Positions 24,576 through 32,826 of a stretch of DNA of 64,000 nt are shown piece by piece. The stretch's first letter is position 1. Each line of letters opens with the position of its first letter. Location of the stretch: NCBI RefSeq assembly GCF_009739905.1, contig NZ_CP034279.1:1798001-1862000 (forward strand), read 5' to 3'. The translations under genes were made by a program, and so were the position numbers. Under the pieces are notes generated by a model. The model searched no databases. It worked only from the letters and a program-made list of their open reading frames with translations, and was not told the DNA's origin. This DNA comes from Streptomyces ficellus (GTDB lineage Bacteria; Actinomycetota; Actinomycetes; Streptomycetales; Streptomycetaceae).

Positions 24576-25172
24576 GTGGGCGCGCACCGGTGCGCGGAAC
24601 GGCTTCAGAGCCTCCGAGCGAGAGGGGGGCTGGTTCCCCGGGAACTCGCGCTTCTGGCAGTAGCCATCGCTGCGGGAACCGCACTGTCATCCTGTGCGAA
24701 CACAGACGGTGAAGAGCGGAAGTATGCCGCCCCCGAAGCCCTGTGCGGGGTCGCCGTGGACCCCGCTCTGCTTTCGCCCTTCCTGCCCCCGGGAGAACTC
24801 TCCACCCGGCGGGAGTCGCCCTCCGGCGGGACGAAGCGTTGCAGCGTCCTCGTGGACGGGGAAGTCGCCTTCACGGCCAGCCGCATCTGGTGGCGGGAGG
24901 GCGACAGCGTCAGCGACGTGGCCGCGGTACACGCCAAGGTGGAGCCCGGAGAAGCCACGGACGGCGGGAAGTACCTCTTCTCCGCCACCGGAGCAGTGGG
25001 CAGGGCCGAGGGTTGCGCCGACGCGACCCACCCGGGGCAGAACCTGTTCACCGTGGTCCAGGTGTTCGCTCCCGACCGGGGTGACAGGCCTGCGATGGAA
25101 CGCCTGATGCCGGCGTACACCAAGGCGGTCGAGCGTGGGAACGGGTGCCGGCGTGATGCAGGCACCTCGTAG
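24576..25172 (+). CDS. second small lipoprotein
   Basis: A product of up to 198 residues. The hydrophobic stretch LALLAVAIAAGTALSSC ends in a lipobox with Cys near residue 39, and four further cysteines follow (LCGVAV, KRCSVL, EGCADA, NGCRRD), which could form two disulfides outside the cell. The start is uncertain: the GTG used here gives an unusually long n-region, and a non-standard start nearer 24630 (after GAGAGGGGGG) is possible. It follows the previous terminator, so it has its own promoter or depends on read-through. Function unknown; its position suggests an ESX accessory role. Confidence 0.65.
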   Translation: MGAHRCAERLQSLRARGGLVPRELALLAVAIAAGTALSSCANTDGEERKYAAPEALCGVAVDPALLSPFLPPGELSTRRESPSGGTKRCSVLVDGEVAFTASRIWWREGDSVSDVAAVHAKVEPGEATDGGKYLFSATGAVGRAEGCADATHPGQNLFTVVQVFAPDRGDRPAMERLMPAYTKAVERGNGCRRDAGTS

Positions 25173-25409
25173 TCAGCCGAGGGCCGCGGTCTGCGCCGCC
25201 CACCGGGTCTCGATGAGGCGTGGGCGCCCTGCCGCCCTCGGTGCGCAAGCGGGCCCAGGCGGGCACCCTGCTGGCGCCCGCCGTACGCACCGGCTCGACG
25301 CGCTGCACACCAGTGACGTCGCCGGTGTCGAACATGCGAGCCACCCCGAGCCTGGTCACGTGCTCCGGGTAGGCTCCGGTGATCGTTCATGCTCAAGGGG
25401 GATTCGCAG
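25173..25409. other. intergenic segment, possible gene remnant
   Basis: 237 bp between the second lipoprotein and the pseudokinase. The codon-position GC bias persists on the minus strand of about 25160-25359, where a frame reads MTRLGVARMFDTGDVTGV and onward. It has no ribosome-binding site and runs into the coding sequence of the lipoprotein gene. It could be a decayed gene end. The promoter of the kinase operon must lie near 25340-25400; I see only a weak TAGGCT at about 25370-25375. Confidence 0.3.
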
Positions 25410-26342
25410 ATGGAACGAGGGCGCACGGATCGGCCCTCCCGCAACGGCCCCCGCCACATCGGCCCGTATCAGCTGATTACCCGGCTCGATCCGGCCGGCC
25501 CCGGGCACCCGCTCGCGCCCGAGCGCCGGTTCGTGGCGCGCAGCGCGGACGGCGCACGCACGGTGCTGGTCAGCGCGCCGCTCGACGGGATCGATCCCGG
25601 CCGGTTCCTCGTCGAGGCGCTGGCAGCACGCGACGCGTTCGCCCTGCCCTGGGTCCTGCCCGTGACCGAGGTGTCGACCGCCGCGGACGCGTCCTGGTAC
25701 GCCACGCCGTACCTCCCGTTGCTGCCCCTGCCCGTGGCGCTGGCCGTACATGGCGGGCCATTGCCCGAGCACAGCGTACGAGCCCTGGGTGTCGCCCTCG
25801 CCGACAGCCTCGCTGGGGCGCACGCGGCGGGCGTCACCCACGCGGGCGTCTCCCCCGCCGCGGTGCTGCTCGCCTGGGACGGGCCGCGGCTGACCTGCTT
25901 CGGAGCGGTACGCGCAGCCGCCCCAGACGGCGAGCGGCGCAGTGGCCGTCCTGGACTGGAACCAGGCAGCCTGGCGCCCGAGATGGCGGCGGGCGGACGG
26001 CCGAAGCCCCCCGGCGACATCTACGGACTGGGTGCCGTGCTGGCGTACGCGGCCACCGGCCACACCGTCCCGGACCGTTCCGAACTGCCTGACTCCTTGC
26101 GGTCTCTGGTCCCCCGCTGCCTCGCCCGGGACGCGGCCGCCCGCCCCACGGCGTACGAGGTGCGCACTGTGCTGGCACCGGCCTCGGCAGCCCCGACGCC
26201 GACGGTTCTGGACTCACCGGCGTCACCGATGCCGCAGGGCTGGCTGCCCGGCAGGGTGATCGCAGCACTCGCGCGCCAGTCGGCGCAACTCCTCTCGGCC
26301 GAAATTCCCGCCCCCCACACCGATACCAGCCCCAGGACCTGA
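25410..26342 (+). CDS. protein-kinase-like protein lacking catalytic residues (pseudokinase)
   Basis: A 310-residue product with the outline of a Hanks-type kinase (GPYQLITRL at the N-lobe start, GVALADSLAGAHAAGV before the catalytic loop, GDIYGLGAVLAYAATGHT in the C-lobe). The beta3 lysine is absent (VLVSAPL), HRD reads HAG (residues 144-146) and DFG reads CFG (163-165), so it should not transfer phosphate. There is no transmembrane helix or sensor domain. I chose the ATG at 25410 because AAGGGGGA is 7 bases upstream; the ATG at 25389 lies before that site. The next gene, an active-type kinase, starts 5 bases after its stop, suggesting it scaffolds or regulates that kinase. Confidence 0.85.
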   Translation: MERGRTDRPSRNGPRHIGPYQLITRLDPAGPGHPLAPERRFVARSADGARTVLVSAPLDGIDPGRFLVEALAARDAFALPWVLPVTEVSTAADASWYATPYLPLLPLPVALAVHGGPLPEHSVRALGVALADSLAGAHAAGVTHAGVSPAAVLLAWDGPRLTCFGAVRAAAPDGERRSGRPGLEPGSLAPEMAAGGRPKPPGDIYGLGAVLAYAATGHTVPDRSELPDSLRSLVPRCLARDAAARPTAYEVRTVLAPASAAPTPTVLDSPASPMPQGWLPGRVIAALARQSAQLLSAEIPAPHTDTSPRT

Positions 26343-26347
26343 CGCCG

Positions 26348-28570
26348 ATGCCTACGCCCCTGACCCATGACGATCCCGGCGAGATCGGTGGGCACCGTCT
26401 CGTTGCCCGCCTCGGCCACGGCGGCATGGGCACGGTCTATTTGGCGCGCTCGGCCGGCGGGCGCACCGTCGCCCTCAAAACCATGCACGCAGGCATTGCC
26501 GCCGATCCCGCCGCACGCACCCGCTTTCACCTGGAGACCGACGCCGCACGCATCATCGGCGGCCACCACGGGGCCACCGTCGTCGAGGCCGATCCCCGCG
26601 CGGTAACGCCCTGGCTCGCCACCGAGTACGTCCTCGGCCCGCCCCTCGACGAGGCCGTCGCCCTCTGCGGTCCCCTGCCCGAGACGTCCGTCCGGGCCGT
26701 CGGCGCCGCCCTCGCCGGCGCGCTCGCCCAGCTCCACGCTTCTGACGTGGTGCACCGGGACCTCAAGCCCTCCAACGTCATGATCACGGCTCACGGCCCC
26801 AAGATCATCGACTTCGGCATCGCCCGCGCCGCCGGTGACGACCGCCTCACCCGCACCGGTGCCGCCGCGGGCACCCCCGCGTTCATGTCCCCGGAGCAGG
26901 CCACCGGGCAGGAGCACACCCCCGCAGGCGACGTGTTCGCCCTCGCAGGGGTCCTCATCTTCGCCGCCGCCGGCCACGGCCCCTTCGGCAGCGGCCAGCC
27001 AGCCGACCTCCTGTACCGCGTCCGGTACGCCGACCCAGACCTGTCCGGCGTACCGAACGATCTGGTCCCGGTCCTCGGCCGGTGCCTGGCCAAGGACCCC
27101 TCCCAGCGGCCCACCACGGCGCAGCTCGTGGCGGAACTTCATGACGGGCGGGGCGAGTTCGCCGACCATCTGCCGGCCCGGCTGCTCGGCGACATCGGCC
27201 GCCGTGCGTCGGAGGTCTGGCAGTACCAGCCGTACCGCCTGCCGGCCCCGGAGGAGGGCCCCTACACCGCCCCGACCCCGGCCCGCCCCGGCATGTCCCG
27301 GCGGACGCTGTTGTCGCTGGCCGGCGGCTCGCTGGTGGGGGTGGGCGCGGCGGGGGCGGGCGCGTGGGCCTGGTTCGGCGGTCAGCGGTCCGACGACACG
27401 AGCGACGCAAAGCCCCCGGCCCGTAGCGGTCCTCCGGAGCTCTGGCGGGCCGCCCGCGGCGTGACCTATGGGGAGCGCCCCCTTCTGCTGCCCGTCGGCG
27501 ACAACATCGTCACCTGGCGGGACAGTACGCTCGTCGCCCGAAGTGCCACGAACGGCAAGGAACTGTGGTCGTCGCACGGGGTGGTGTTCCAGTCGCACCA
27601 GTTCACTTCGGACGGCACCATGTTGTACGGCACCTACTTCCCCGACGAGGGCGGCAAGACCCTGTCCGTGCACGCCTTCACCCTTTTCGACGGGACCCCG
27701 CATCGCCGTGTCGCGCGCATTCCCGGCTTCGTCCCTTTCTACGAAGATTCGGTGGCCCTGATCGCGGCCCGCGGCGTGCTGTGCATGGCAGCCAGGAAGA
27801 ACGTCCCGGGCCACGACACCACACTCAAGCAGGCCGACGACTGGTTCGTCCTGGCGATCGACATCCGGTCCGGCAGGAAGCTCTGGGAGCGGAGTGTGCG
27901 GCAGGTAAATCCCTCCGACCGTGGCTACGCCGTCCGCGCAGTCGGCAACCTTCTGGTCTTCTTCAGGTACGAGAGGGAGGACCCGGACCCCAATGCCACC
28001 AGCAGCGACATGCGGGTGTTCGCCGTCGACCTCCGTACCGGTCAGCAGGCCTGGAACACGTACCTGCCGTGGACACACGACTACGATAAGCAGGACGTCC
28101 ACGATCACCTCGCTGTGGACGCTCGACACGTCTATGTGGCCGGCAGGCACGTCTGGGCCCTCCGGCTCTCCGACGGAGAGGTGGCCTGGCGGTTCGGGGA
28201 CAACCGCAACGTCATCCACGATGCGGAGAGCAACTGGCGCTATGGCCCCCCGACCGTGAAGAACGGTGTGGTCTACGCGGCCGAAGGAATTCGTGGCCTC
28301 GTCGCGCTCGATGCCGTTACTGGCGGACTCCTGTGGGAGGAACAGGAAGACCTGACGAAGAACGAGACCCCCGACCTCCAACACCCACCGGTCGTCGGGA
28401 CGAAGTACGTCTACGCCAAGGTCAGTACGGGCATCAGCGCCATCCACCTTCGCAGTCACAAGTCGGCGTGGGTGTACGAGAGCTCTCCCATCCAGTTCTT
28501 GGCGCACGAGGCCAGTGGACGCCTCATCTACGCCGACGCATCAGACATGACCGCTCTGCCTCTCGAATGA
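26348..28570 (+). CDS. Ser/Thr protein kinase with PQQ-like beta-propeller
   Basis: A 740-residue membrane kinase. The N-terminal Hanks domain is complete: GHGGMGTV P-loop, Lys44, HRD with Asp138, DFG with Asp155, and a PEQ activation segment end. A single hydrophobic helix follows RRTLLSLAGG near residue 325. The C-terminal half has repeated LWxxxG/LVALDAVTGGLLWEE-type blades of a PQQ/WD40-like propeller, expected outside the cell as a sensor. Hence it probably signals from the cell surface by phosphorylation. It belongs to a three-gene kinase operon (gaps of 5 and 13 bases) inside the ESX locus, so ESX components are reasonable but unproven substrates. Confidence 0.92.
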   Translation: MPTPLTHDDPGEIGGHRLVARLGHGGMGTVYLARSAGGRTVALKTMHAGIAADPAARTRFHLETDAARIIGGHHGATVVEADPRAVTPWLATEYVLGPPLDEAVALCGPLPETSVRAVGAALAGALAQLHASDVVHRDLKPSNVMITAHGPKIIDFGIARAAGDDRLTRTGAAAGTPAFMSPEQATGQEHTPAGDVFALAGVLIFAAAGHGPFGSGQPADLLYRVRYADPDLSGVPNDLVPVLGRCLAKDPSQRPTTAQLVAELHDGRGEFADHLPARLLGDIGRRASEVWQYQPYRLPAPEEGPYTAPTPARPGMSRRTLLSLAGGSLVGVGAAGAGAWAWFGGQRSDDTSDAKPPARSGPPELWRAARGVTYGERPLLLPVGDNIVTWRDSTLVARSATNGKELWSSHGVVFQSHQFTSDGTMLYGTYFPDEGGKTLSVHAFTLFDGTPHRRVARIPGFVPFYEDSVALIAARGVLCMAARKNVPGHDTTLKQADDWFVLAIDIRSGRKLWERSVRQVNPSDRGYAVRAVGNLLVFFRYEREDPDPNATSSDMRVFAVDLRTGQQAWNTYLPWTHDYDKQDVHDHLAVDARHVYVAGRHVWALRLSDGEVAWRFGDNRNVIHDAESNWRYGPPTVKNGVVYAAEGIRGLVALDAVTGGLLWEEQEDLTKNETPDLQHPPVVGTKYVYAKVSTGISAIHLRSHKSAWVYESSPIQFLAHEASGRLIYADASDMTALPLE

Positions 28571-28583
28571 GAAAGCCGTACAG

Positions 28584-30629
28584 ATGATCCCCCTCAGCAC
28601 AGGCGATCCCCTGCGCCTCGGCCCTTACCGGCTCCTCGGCACCCTGGGTGAGGGCGGAATGGGCAAGGTCTACTACGGCCGCGACAGCGCAGGGAGCACC
28701 GCGGCAGTCAAGGTCCTGCGCCCAGAGCTCTCCCACGATCAGCATCTGGCTCAGCGCTTCGTACGAGAGGCGGTCACCGCACAGGCCGTGACCAGCACCG
28801 GCGTGGCGAGGGTCCTCGGCTCTCAGGTGGAGGGCGGCCGTCCCTGGATCGCCACGGAGTTCCTGGCGGGCCCGACGCTCGAGGACGCGATCGTCGCGCA
28901 CGGCCCGCTGGACGAGGCCACGGTCCGTGTCCTCGCAGCGTCAGTGGCCCGTACCCTCCAGGACATCCACGCGGCGGGCCTCATCCACCGCGACCTCAAG
29001 CCCTCGAACATCGTTCTGACCTCGACCGGGCCACGCGTCATCGACTTCGGCATCGCCCGTCCCGAACACGGACTGACGCTGACCACGACGGGCCAGGTCC
29101 CGGTCACCCCCGGCTATGGTGCACCGGAGCAGGTTCTCGGGCAGCGCGTCGGACCGGCGGCCGACATCTTCTCACTGGGCGCTCTGCTGGCGTACGCGGC
29201 GAGCGGGGTCCGCGCCTACGACGGCCCGCACGCGGCCGCCGTGCAGTACCAGGTCGTGCACGGCGTCCCGGAGCTGCGGCGCGTTCCCGAAGCCGTACGG
29301 CCCCTGGTGACGCCGTGCCTGGCGAAGGACCCGGCCCTGCGGCCGCTCCCCGCCCAGGTGGTGCGAGCCTTCGCGGGTCGGGGGGCTGCACGTGTCTGGC
29401 GCCGGGGACCTCTCGCCGAAGAGATCAGACGGCGTGAGGCGACCGCCATGTCGCTCGCGGCGGCACTCCCGCCAAGCGACGGCGCCACCGCCGCACCCAA
29501 CCGCCGCCGCCTGCTGGCCCTCCTGGGCGGTGGAGGCGCCGCTCTCGGGGTGGCGGGAGCGGGGGCCTGGTGGGCGCTGCGCGATCCCGCGCCGCCGAAG
29601 AAGAGGGTCATCCCGGCAGCCGCGACAAGGCCGGTTGCTCCCCTGCTCGAACCGAATGGAGAGATCGCCCCCCTGTGGGGCCCGGTCAGCGGGGTGGACA
29701 CCGATTCGCCGGCCCCTCTCCCGGTCCGGGACGTGGTGATCCTCGCCTCGGACACCACGGGGCTTGTGGCTTACAGAGTCTCCGACGGAAAGCAGAAGTG
29801 GAAAGTCCCCGGCATAGTGCCGCTCGCGGGCTACATCACGGCAGCCGATCGCCTGCTCGTCGCCGCGGACTATGACGGGTCGTTGTACGCGTTCGTCGCC
29901 TCGACCGGCGAGGAGGTGTGGTCGGTCCCCCTCTCCGCCCAAAACGTCCTGACCTCCGACGGTCACGCGGTGTACATCATGACCAAGGAGGGACAACTGT
30001 CCGCCGTCCGCGCCACCACAGGTGAGGTGCTCTGGTCGGTACCCACGCCCGTGCGTACGTCCGCGGTCGAGCCTCCCGCATCAGCAGCCTCGGCGGGCCG
30101 GCTGGTCCTCTCCCCGTCGGACGGCCACCTGGCCGTGCTGAACGCCACCACCGGTCAGGCGGTCTGGAGCATTGACGGCCAGAGTACGTCAGCGGTCAAA
30201 CCCGCCATCGTCGGCGACAAAGTCTATCTCGGTGGTAGCACCCTCTCCTCGCGTGCGCTCACCGACGGAAAGGAATTCTGGAGCCGCCCCGCCCGAAGCG
30301 GTCTCTGGGGGCCTCCCACCATCCGTGGCAACGAGCTGTACGCCACCGACCACAATCTCTTTCGCCTGCGGGCGGACAACGGTAAGGAGCAGTGGGATCT
30401 GTATTCCCCGCTCAGCCACAACAACGTTTTGCCGCCCGTCGTCCAAGGCGGCACGGTGTGGGTCGGCGGCATCAAGGACGACCCACTGAGGGCGGTCGAC
30501 ACCCGCTCCGGTACCGAGCTCTTCACCTACTGGGGGACGGGCGTCCTGCCGCATGCGTACGCCGGCGACGGCAACCGCGTCTTCGACACGCGGGGCGGAT
30601 CCCTCATCGCCTTCCCCGTTCGCCGCTGA
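28584..30629 (+). CDS. Ser/Thr protein kinase with PQQ-like beta-propeller (second copy)
   Basis: A 681-residue paralogue of the preceding kinase with the same plan. Its Hanks domain has GEGGMGKV, Lys43, HRD Asp137 and DFG Asp154. One membrane helix follows NRRRLLALLGGGGAALG near residue 310, and a C-terminal propeller of WxVP/GEVLWSVPTP-type blades forms the sensor. The activation segment has a run of threonines (LTLTTTGQVPVT), likely autophosphorylation sites. It is the last gene of the kinase operon and ends at a strong bidirectional terminator opposite esxA. Sequence divergence between the two propellers suggests different ligands. Confidence 0.92.
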   Translation: MIPLSTGDPLRLGPYRLLGTLGEGGMGKVYYGRDSAGSTAAVKVLRPELSHDQHLAQRFVREAVTAQAVTSTGVARVLGSQVEGGRPWIATEFLAGPTLEDAIVAHGPLDEATVRVLAASVARTLQDIHAAGLIHRDLKPSNIVLTSTGPRVIDFGIARPEHGLTLTTTGQVPVTPGYGAPEQVLGQRVGPAADIFSLGALLAYAASGVRAYDGPHAAAVQYQVVHGVPELRRVPEAVRPLVTPCLAKDPALRPLPAQVVRAFAGRGAARVWRRGPLAEEIRRREATAMSLAAALPPSDGATAAPNRRRLLALLGGGGAALGVAGAGAWWALRDPAPPKKRVIPAAATRPVAPLLEPNGEIAPLWGPVSGVDTDSPAPLPVRDVVILASDTTGLVAYRVSDGKQKWKVPGIVPLAGYITAADRLLVAADYDGSLYAFVASTGEEVWSVPLSAQNVLTSDGHAVYIMTKEGQLSAVRATTGEVLWSVPTPVRTSAVEPPASAASAGRLVLSPSDGHLAVLNATTGQAVWSIDGQSTSAVKPAIVGDKVYLGGSTLSSRALTDGKEFWSRPARSGLWGPPTIRGNELYATDHNLFRLRADNGKEQWDLYSPLSHNNVLPPVVQGGTVWVGGIKDDPLRAVDTRSGTELFTYWGTGVLPHAYAGDGNRVFDTRGGSLIAFPVRR

Positions 30630-30640
30630 TGGACAAGAGA

Positions 30641-30673
30641 CAGGGTGGGCACCTCCCGCGCGTGCCCACCCTG
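30641..30673. terminator. bidirectional terminator between kinase and esxA
   Basis: A perfect 11-bp stem, CAGGGTGGGCA/TGCCCACCCTG, with an 11-base loop, lying between two converging genes: 11 bases after the kinase stop and 22 bases after the esxA stop. It probably serves both transcripts. Confidence 0.85.
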
Positions 30674-30695
30674 AACTGCCGCTCCTGCGCGGCAC

Positions 30696-30998
30696 TTATG
30701 CGAAGTAGCTGGCGGCCTTCTTGTCGCCGCCCATGTAGTCACCGCCGGCGCGCGCGACGACCTGGCCGATCTGCATGAGGGCCTGGTGGATGTCAGCGGC
30801 TTCCTTGTCCCACTTGATCTGCTCCTGGACGTACGCCTCGTGAGCCGCGCCCTCCCAGCCCGCGGCCACGCTGGCCATGGCCGTCTTGACGTCCCGCAGG
30901 TCCTGCTCGAGCTTCTTGGCCTGGTTGCCGAGAGTCGTCGCCGCGATGTCGAGGCCGTCGTACTTGACGACCAGCTCGTCGCCGGAGTTCATACCCAT
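30696..30998 (-). CDS. esxA: WXG100 family ESX substrate (EsxA-like)
   Basis: A 100-residue helical-hairpin protein secreted by the ESX system as a heterodimer with its neighbour. The WXG turn is Trp48-Glu-Gly50 (AAGWEGAAHEAY), and the C-terminal tail carries Tyr88-x3-Asp92 (YMGGD), the general YxxxD/E export signal. The GAGGGA ribosome-binding site lies close to the first ATG (30998); the ATG two codons later is also possible. It lies 68 bases downstream of the esxB-like gene and is the last gene of the minus-strand operon. The EsxA/EsxB naming relative to other species is by position and may be swapped. Confidence 0.92.
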   Translation of the reverse strand: MGMNSGDELVVKYDGLDIAATTLGNQAKKLEQDLRDVKTAMASVAAGWEGAAHEAYVQEQIKWDKEAADIHQALMQIGQVVARAGGDYMGGDKKAASYFA

Positions 30999-31066
30999 GA
31001 TTCCCTCATCTCACGTGTTGTTGTCATTCGGCTTCCGGCTGCCTGAGGCGGAAGCACCTTGGCGAC

Positions 31067-31417
31067 TCAGTAGCTGCTGAAGCTCGACTTCGGAGCAGCG
31101 GTGCCGACACCGAGGTCGACGTTGATGCTCTGCACCGCGGCGAGCACCTCGTCCTCCGTGCCGTCCTTGATCTTCCGGGAGGCGCTCAGGCCCTCGAGGA
31201 ACTTCGCCAGGATGTTGCCGAGACCCACCATGGAGGTGTTGATCTCCTGCTGCTTCACGTTGAAGGCCCCGGCGCCAATACCCTTCCACTGGCCCTCGAG
31301 GCTGTCGATCGTGCCCTGGATCTGCTGGAGCTGACCCTTGATCGAGTTGAACTTCTCGAGCAGGTGCCTTTCGAGCTGGATTACCTGGCTGTCTGAAAGC
31401 CGCTGGCCCTGTGACAC
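31067..31417 (-). CDS. esxB: WXG100 family ESX substrate (EsxB-like)
   Basis: A 116-residue partner of the preceding protein. The WXG turn is Trp44-Lys-Gly46 (GQWKGIGAGAFN), flanked by two long amphipathic helices, with a Ser-rich C-terminal tail (APKSSFSSY) lacking YxxxD/E. Only one subunit of such pairs normally carries that signal, so the pair is consistent. GTG start with AAGGGA about 9 bases upstream. The spacer behind it (31418-31520) contains a CTTCACC/GGTGAAG hairpin at 31464-31488, which may set the high expression of the two esx genes relative to the upstream operon. Confidence 0.92.
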   Translation of the reverse strand: MSQGQRLSDSQVIQLERHLLEKFNSIKGQLQQIQGTIDSLEGQWKGIGAGAFNVKQQEINTSMVGLGNILAKFLEGLSASRKIKDGTEDEVLAAVQSINVDLGVGTAAPKSSFSSY

Positions 31418-31520
31418 GGTTGCGTTTCCCTTCTGAACTACGGGTGTGACTTGCTGGGTTGTGCTTCACCGGGTGGTGAGAGGTGAAGTCTGATGGTGGC
31501 GGGCCGCCTGGCCGCCCTGG

Positions 31521-32789
31521 TCAGGCGGTGCGCCGCCGGCGCACGATCGCGTACGCCGCTCCCGCGAGGACGGCCACCGCCGCTACGGCGCCGATGACGA
31601 GGACCGACGTGCCGTCACCGTCGGACTGCTTGGCCGCGTCCTTGCTGGAGCCCGCCGCGACCGCGTCCGAGCCGGGCTTGCCGCCCTCCTTCGGCTGTGA
31701 CGAAGCCGGTGCGGAAGGCGCCTTGGAGGCCTGCGGGGGGCCGACCCTCTCGTTGGTGAGCGGCGTGATGTCCGGGTCCCCCGGCTTGCCGAGGCCCCGG
31801 TTGATGTGGGCACCGGGGCGGACGATGCCGTGGCCGAGGTACCTGCTGACCGACCCGGGCTCCCAGTCCTTGCCTCGCCCGGCGGACTCGAACATCACAC
31901 GAAGGACCTGGTTGCCGGTCCAGTCAGGATGCTTCGACCAGATGAGGGCGGCGGTGGCGGAGGCGATGGCGGTGGCGGAACTGGTGCCGCCATCTCCGTC
32001 GCAGTAGTTCGTGAAGCTTTGGTCGCACCAGCCCGGGATGTCGTCGGCCGGGGCCGCAATGTCGATCGTGTCACCGTGCTGCGAGTAGTCCGCCACCTTG
32101 CCATCGGGTCCAGAGCCGGCTACAGCGATGGCCTCGGGGTAACTGGCCGGGTACTGCTCCTTGTTTCCCTTCTTGGCGTTGTTACCAGCGCCTGCGAAGA
32201 GCAACTTGCCCTTCATCTGGGCGTATTCCACCGCGTCGCGCACTTCACTGCTGTAGTAGTCGCCAGCCAGGGATATATTGATGATCTTCGCGTCGCTGTC
32301 CGCCGCAGCACGAATCGCCTGCTGCATATCGAAAGCGTTCACCCGCTCCTTGTTCTGGAGTTCAGTGTCCGAGACTCGAAACGGAAGGATCTTGGCACCT
32401 GGTGCCAGACCCTTGAGGCCGCCGCCTTTGCCCGTACCAGCAATGAGCTCGGCCATCGACGTCCCATGACCGTCAAGGTCATCCGAAGCCTCACCTTTGA
32501 CACCCGTGAAGTCCACGCCTTTGAGGACCTGGCCTCTGAGCGACGGGGTCGAAGGATTGACTCCGCCATCGATTACCGCGACTGTGACGCCGTCACCGGT
32601 GGCAGACTTCCAGATCTTCTCGGCGTTCATGGCGTCCAAGTACCACTGCTTGGACTGCGGGTCGGTGATCGTCGCCGCCGTTGCGGAGCCACTGAAGGCC
32701 ACCGTCCAAGCGGCAGTCGCGGCTACGGCGCAGAGCACTCCGCGTCGCCTGCCGCTGTACGGCGCTTTGCACCTGAGTTGCTGGCTCAT
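31521..32789 (-). CDS. mycosin-type subtilisin protease (S8), ESX-associated, copy 1
   Basis: A membrane-anchored mycosin (MycP family) acting outside the cell at the ESX complex. The 422-residue product has a signal peptide (to about 39), the catalytic triad Asp74 (VIDGG), His108 (DGHGTS) and Ser270 (GGTSSAT), a low-complexity Pro/Ser/Lys linker, and a C-terminal transmembrane helix ending RRRRTA. The serine motif GTSSAT differs slightly from the usual GTSFSAP. It lies between the WXG/Pro-rich gene (37 bases upstream) and esxB (103 bases downstream). A second, divergent mycosin lies at 35165-36430. Confidence 0.93.
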   Translation of the reverse strand: MSQQLRCKAPYSGRRRGVLCAVAATAAWTVAFSGSATAATITDPQSKQWYLDAMNAEKIWKSATGDGVTVAVIDGGVNPSTPSLRGQVLKGVDFTGVKGEASDDLDGHGTSMAELIAGTGKGGGLKGLAPGAKILPFRVSDTELQNKERVNAFDMQQAIRAAADSDAKIINISLAGDYYSSEVRDAVEYAQMKGKLLFAGAGNNAKKGNKEQYPASYPEAIAVAGSGPDGKVADYSQHGDTIDIAAPADDIPGWCDQSFTNYCDGDGGTSSATAIASATAALIWSKHPDWTGNQVLRVMFESAGRGKDWEPGSVSRYLGHGIVRPGAHINRGLGKPGDPDITPLTNERVGPPQASKAPSAPASSQPKEGGKPGSDAVAAGSSKDAAKQSDGDGTSVLVIGAVAAVAVLAGAAYAIVRRRRTA

Positions 32790-32826
32790 TGCTGGCGTCT
32801 TCCTGACTTCCGAAACGTGCGAGTGG

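Noticed and set aside
24605-25459. Minus-strand frame of 284 codons across the second lipoprotein
   Set aside because: It overlaps the plus-strand lipoprotein gene almost fully and has shadow composition; only its right part is mentioned as a possible remnant.
26021-28507. Minus-strand frame of 828 codons opposite the first propeller kinase
   Set aside because: Antisense of a kinase with intact catalytic motifs; no motif or start signal of its own.
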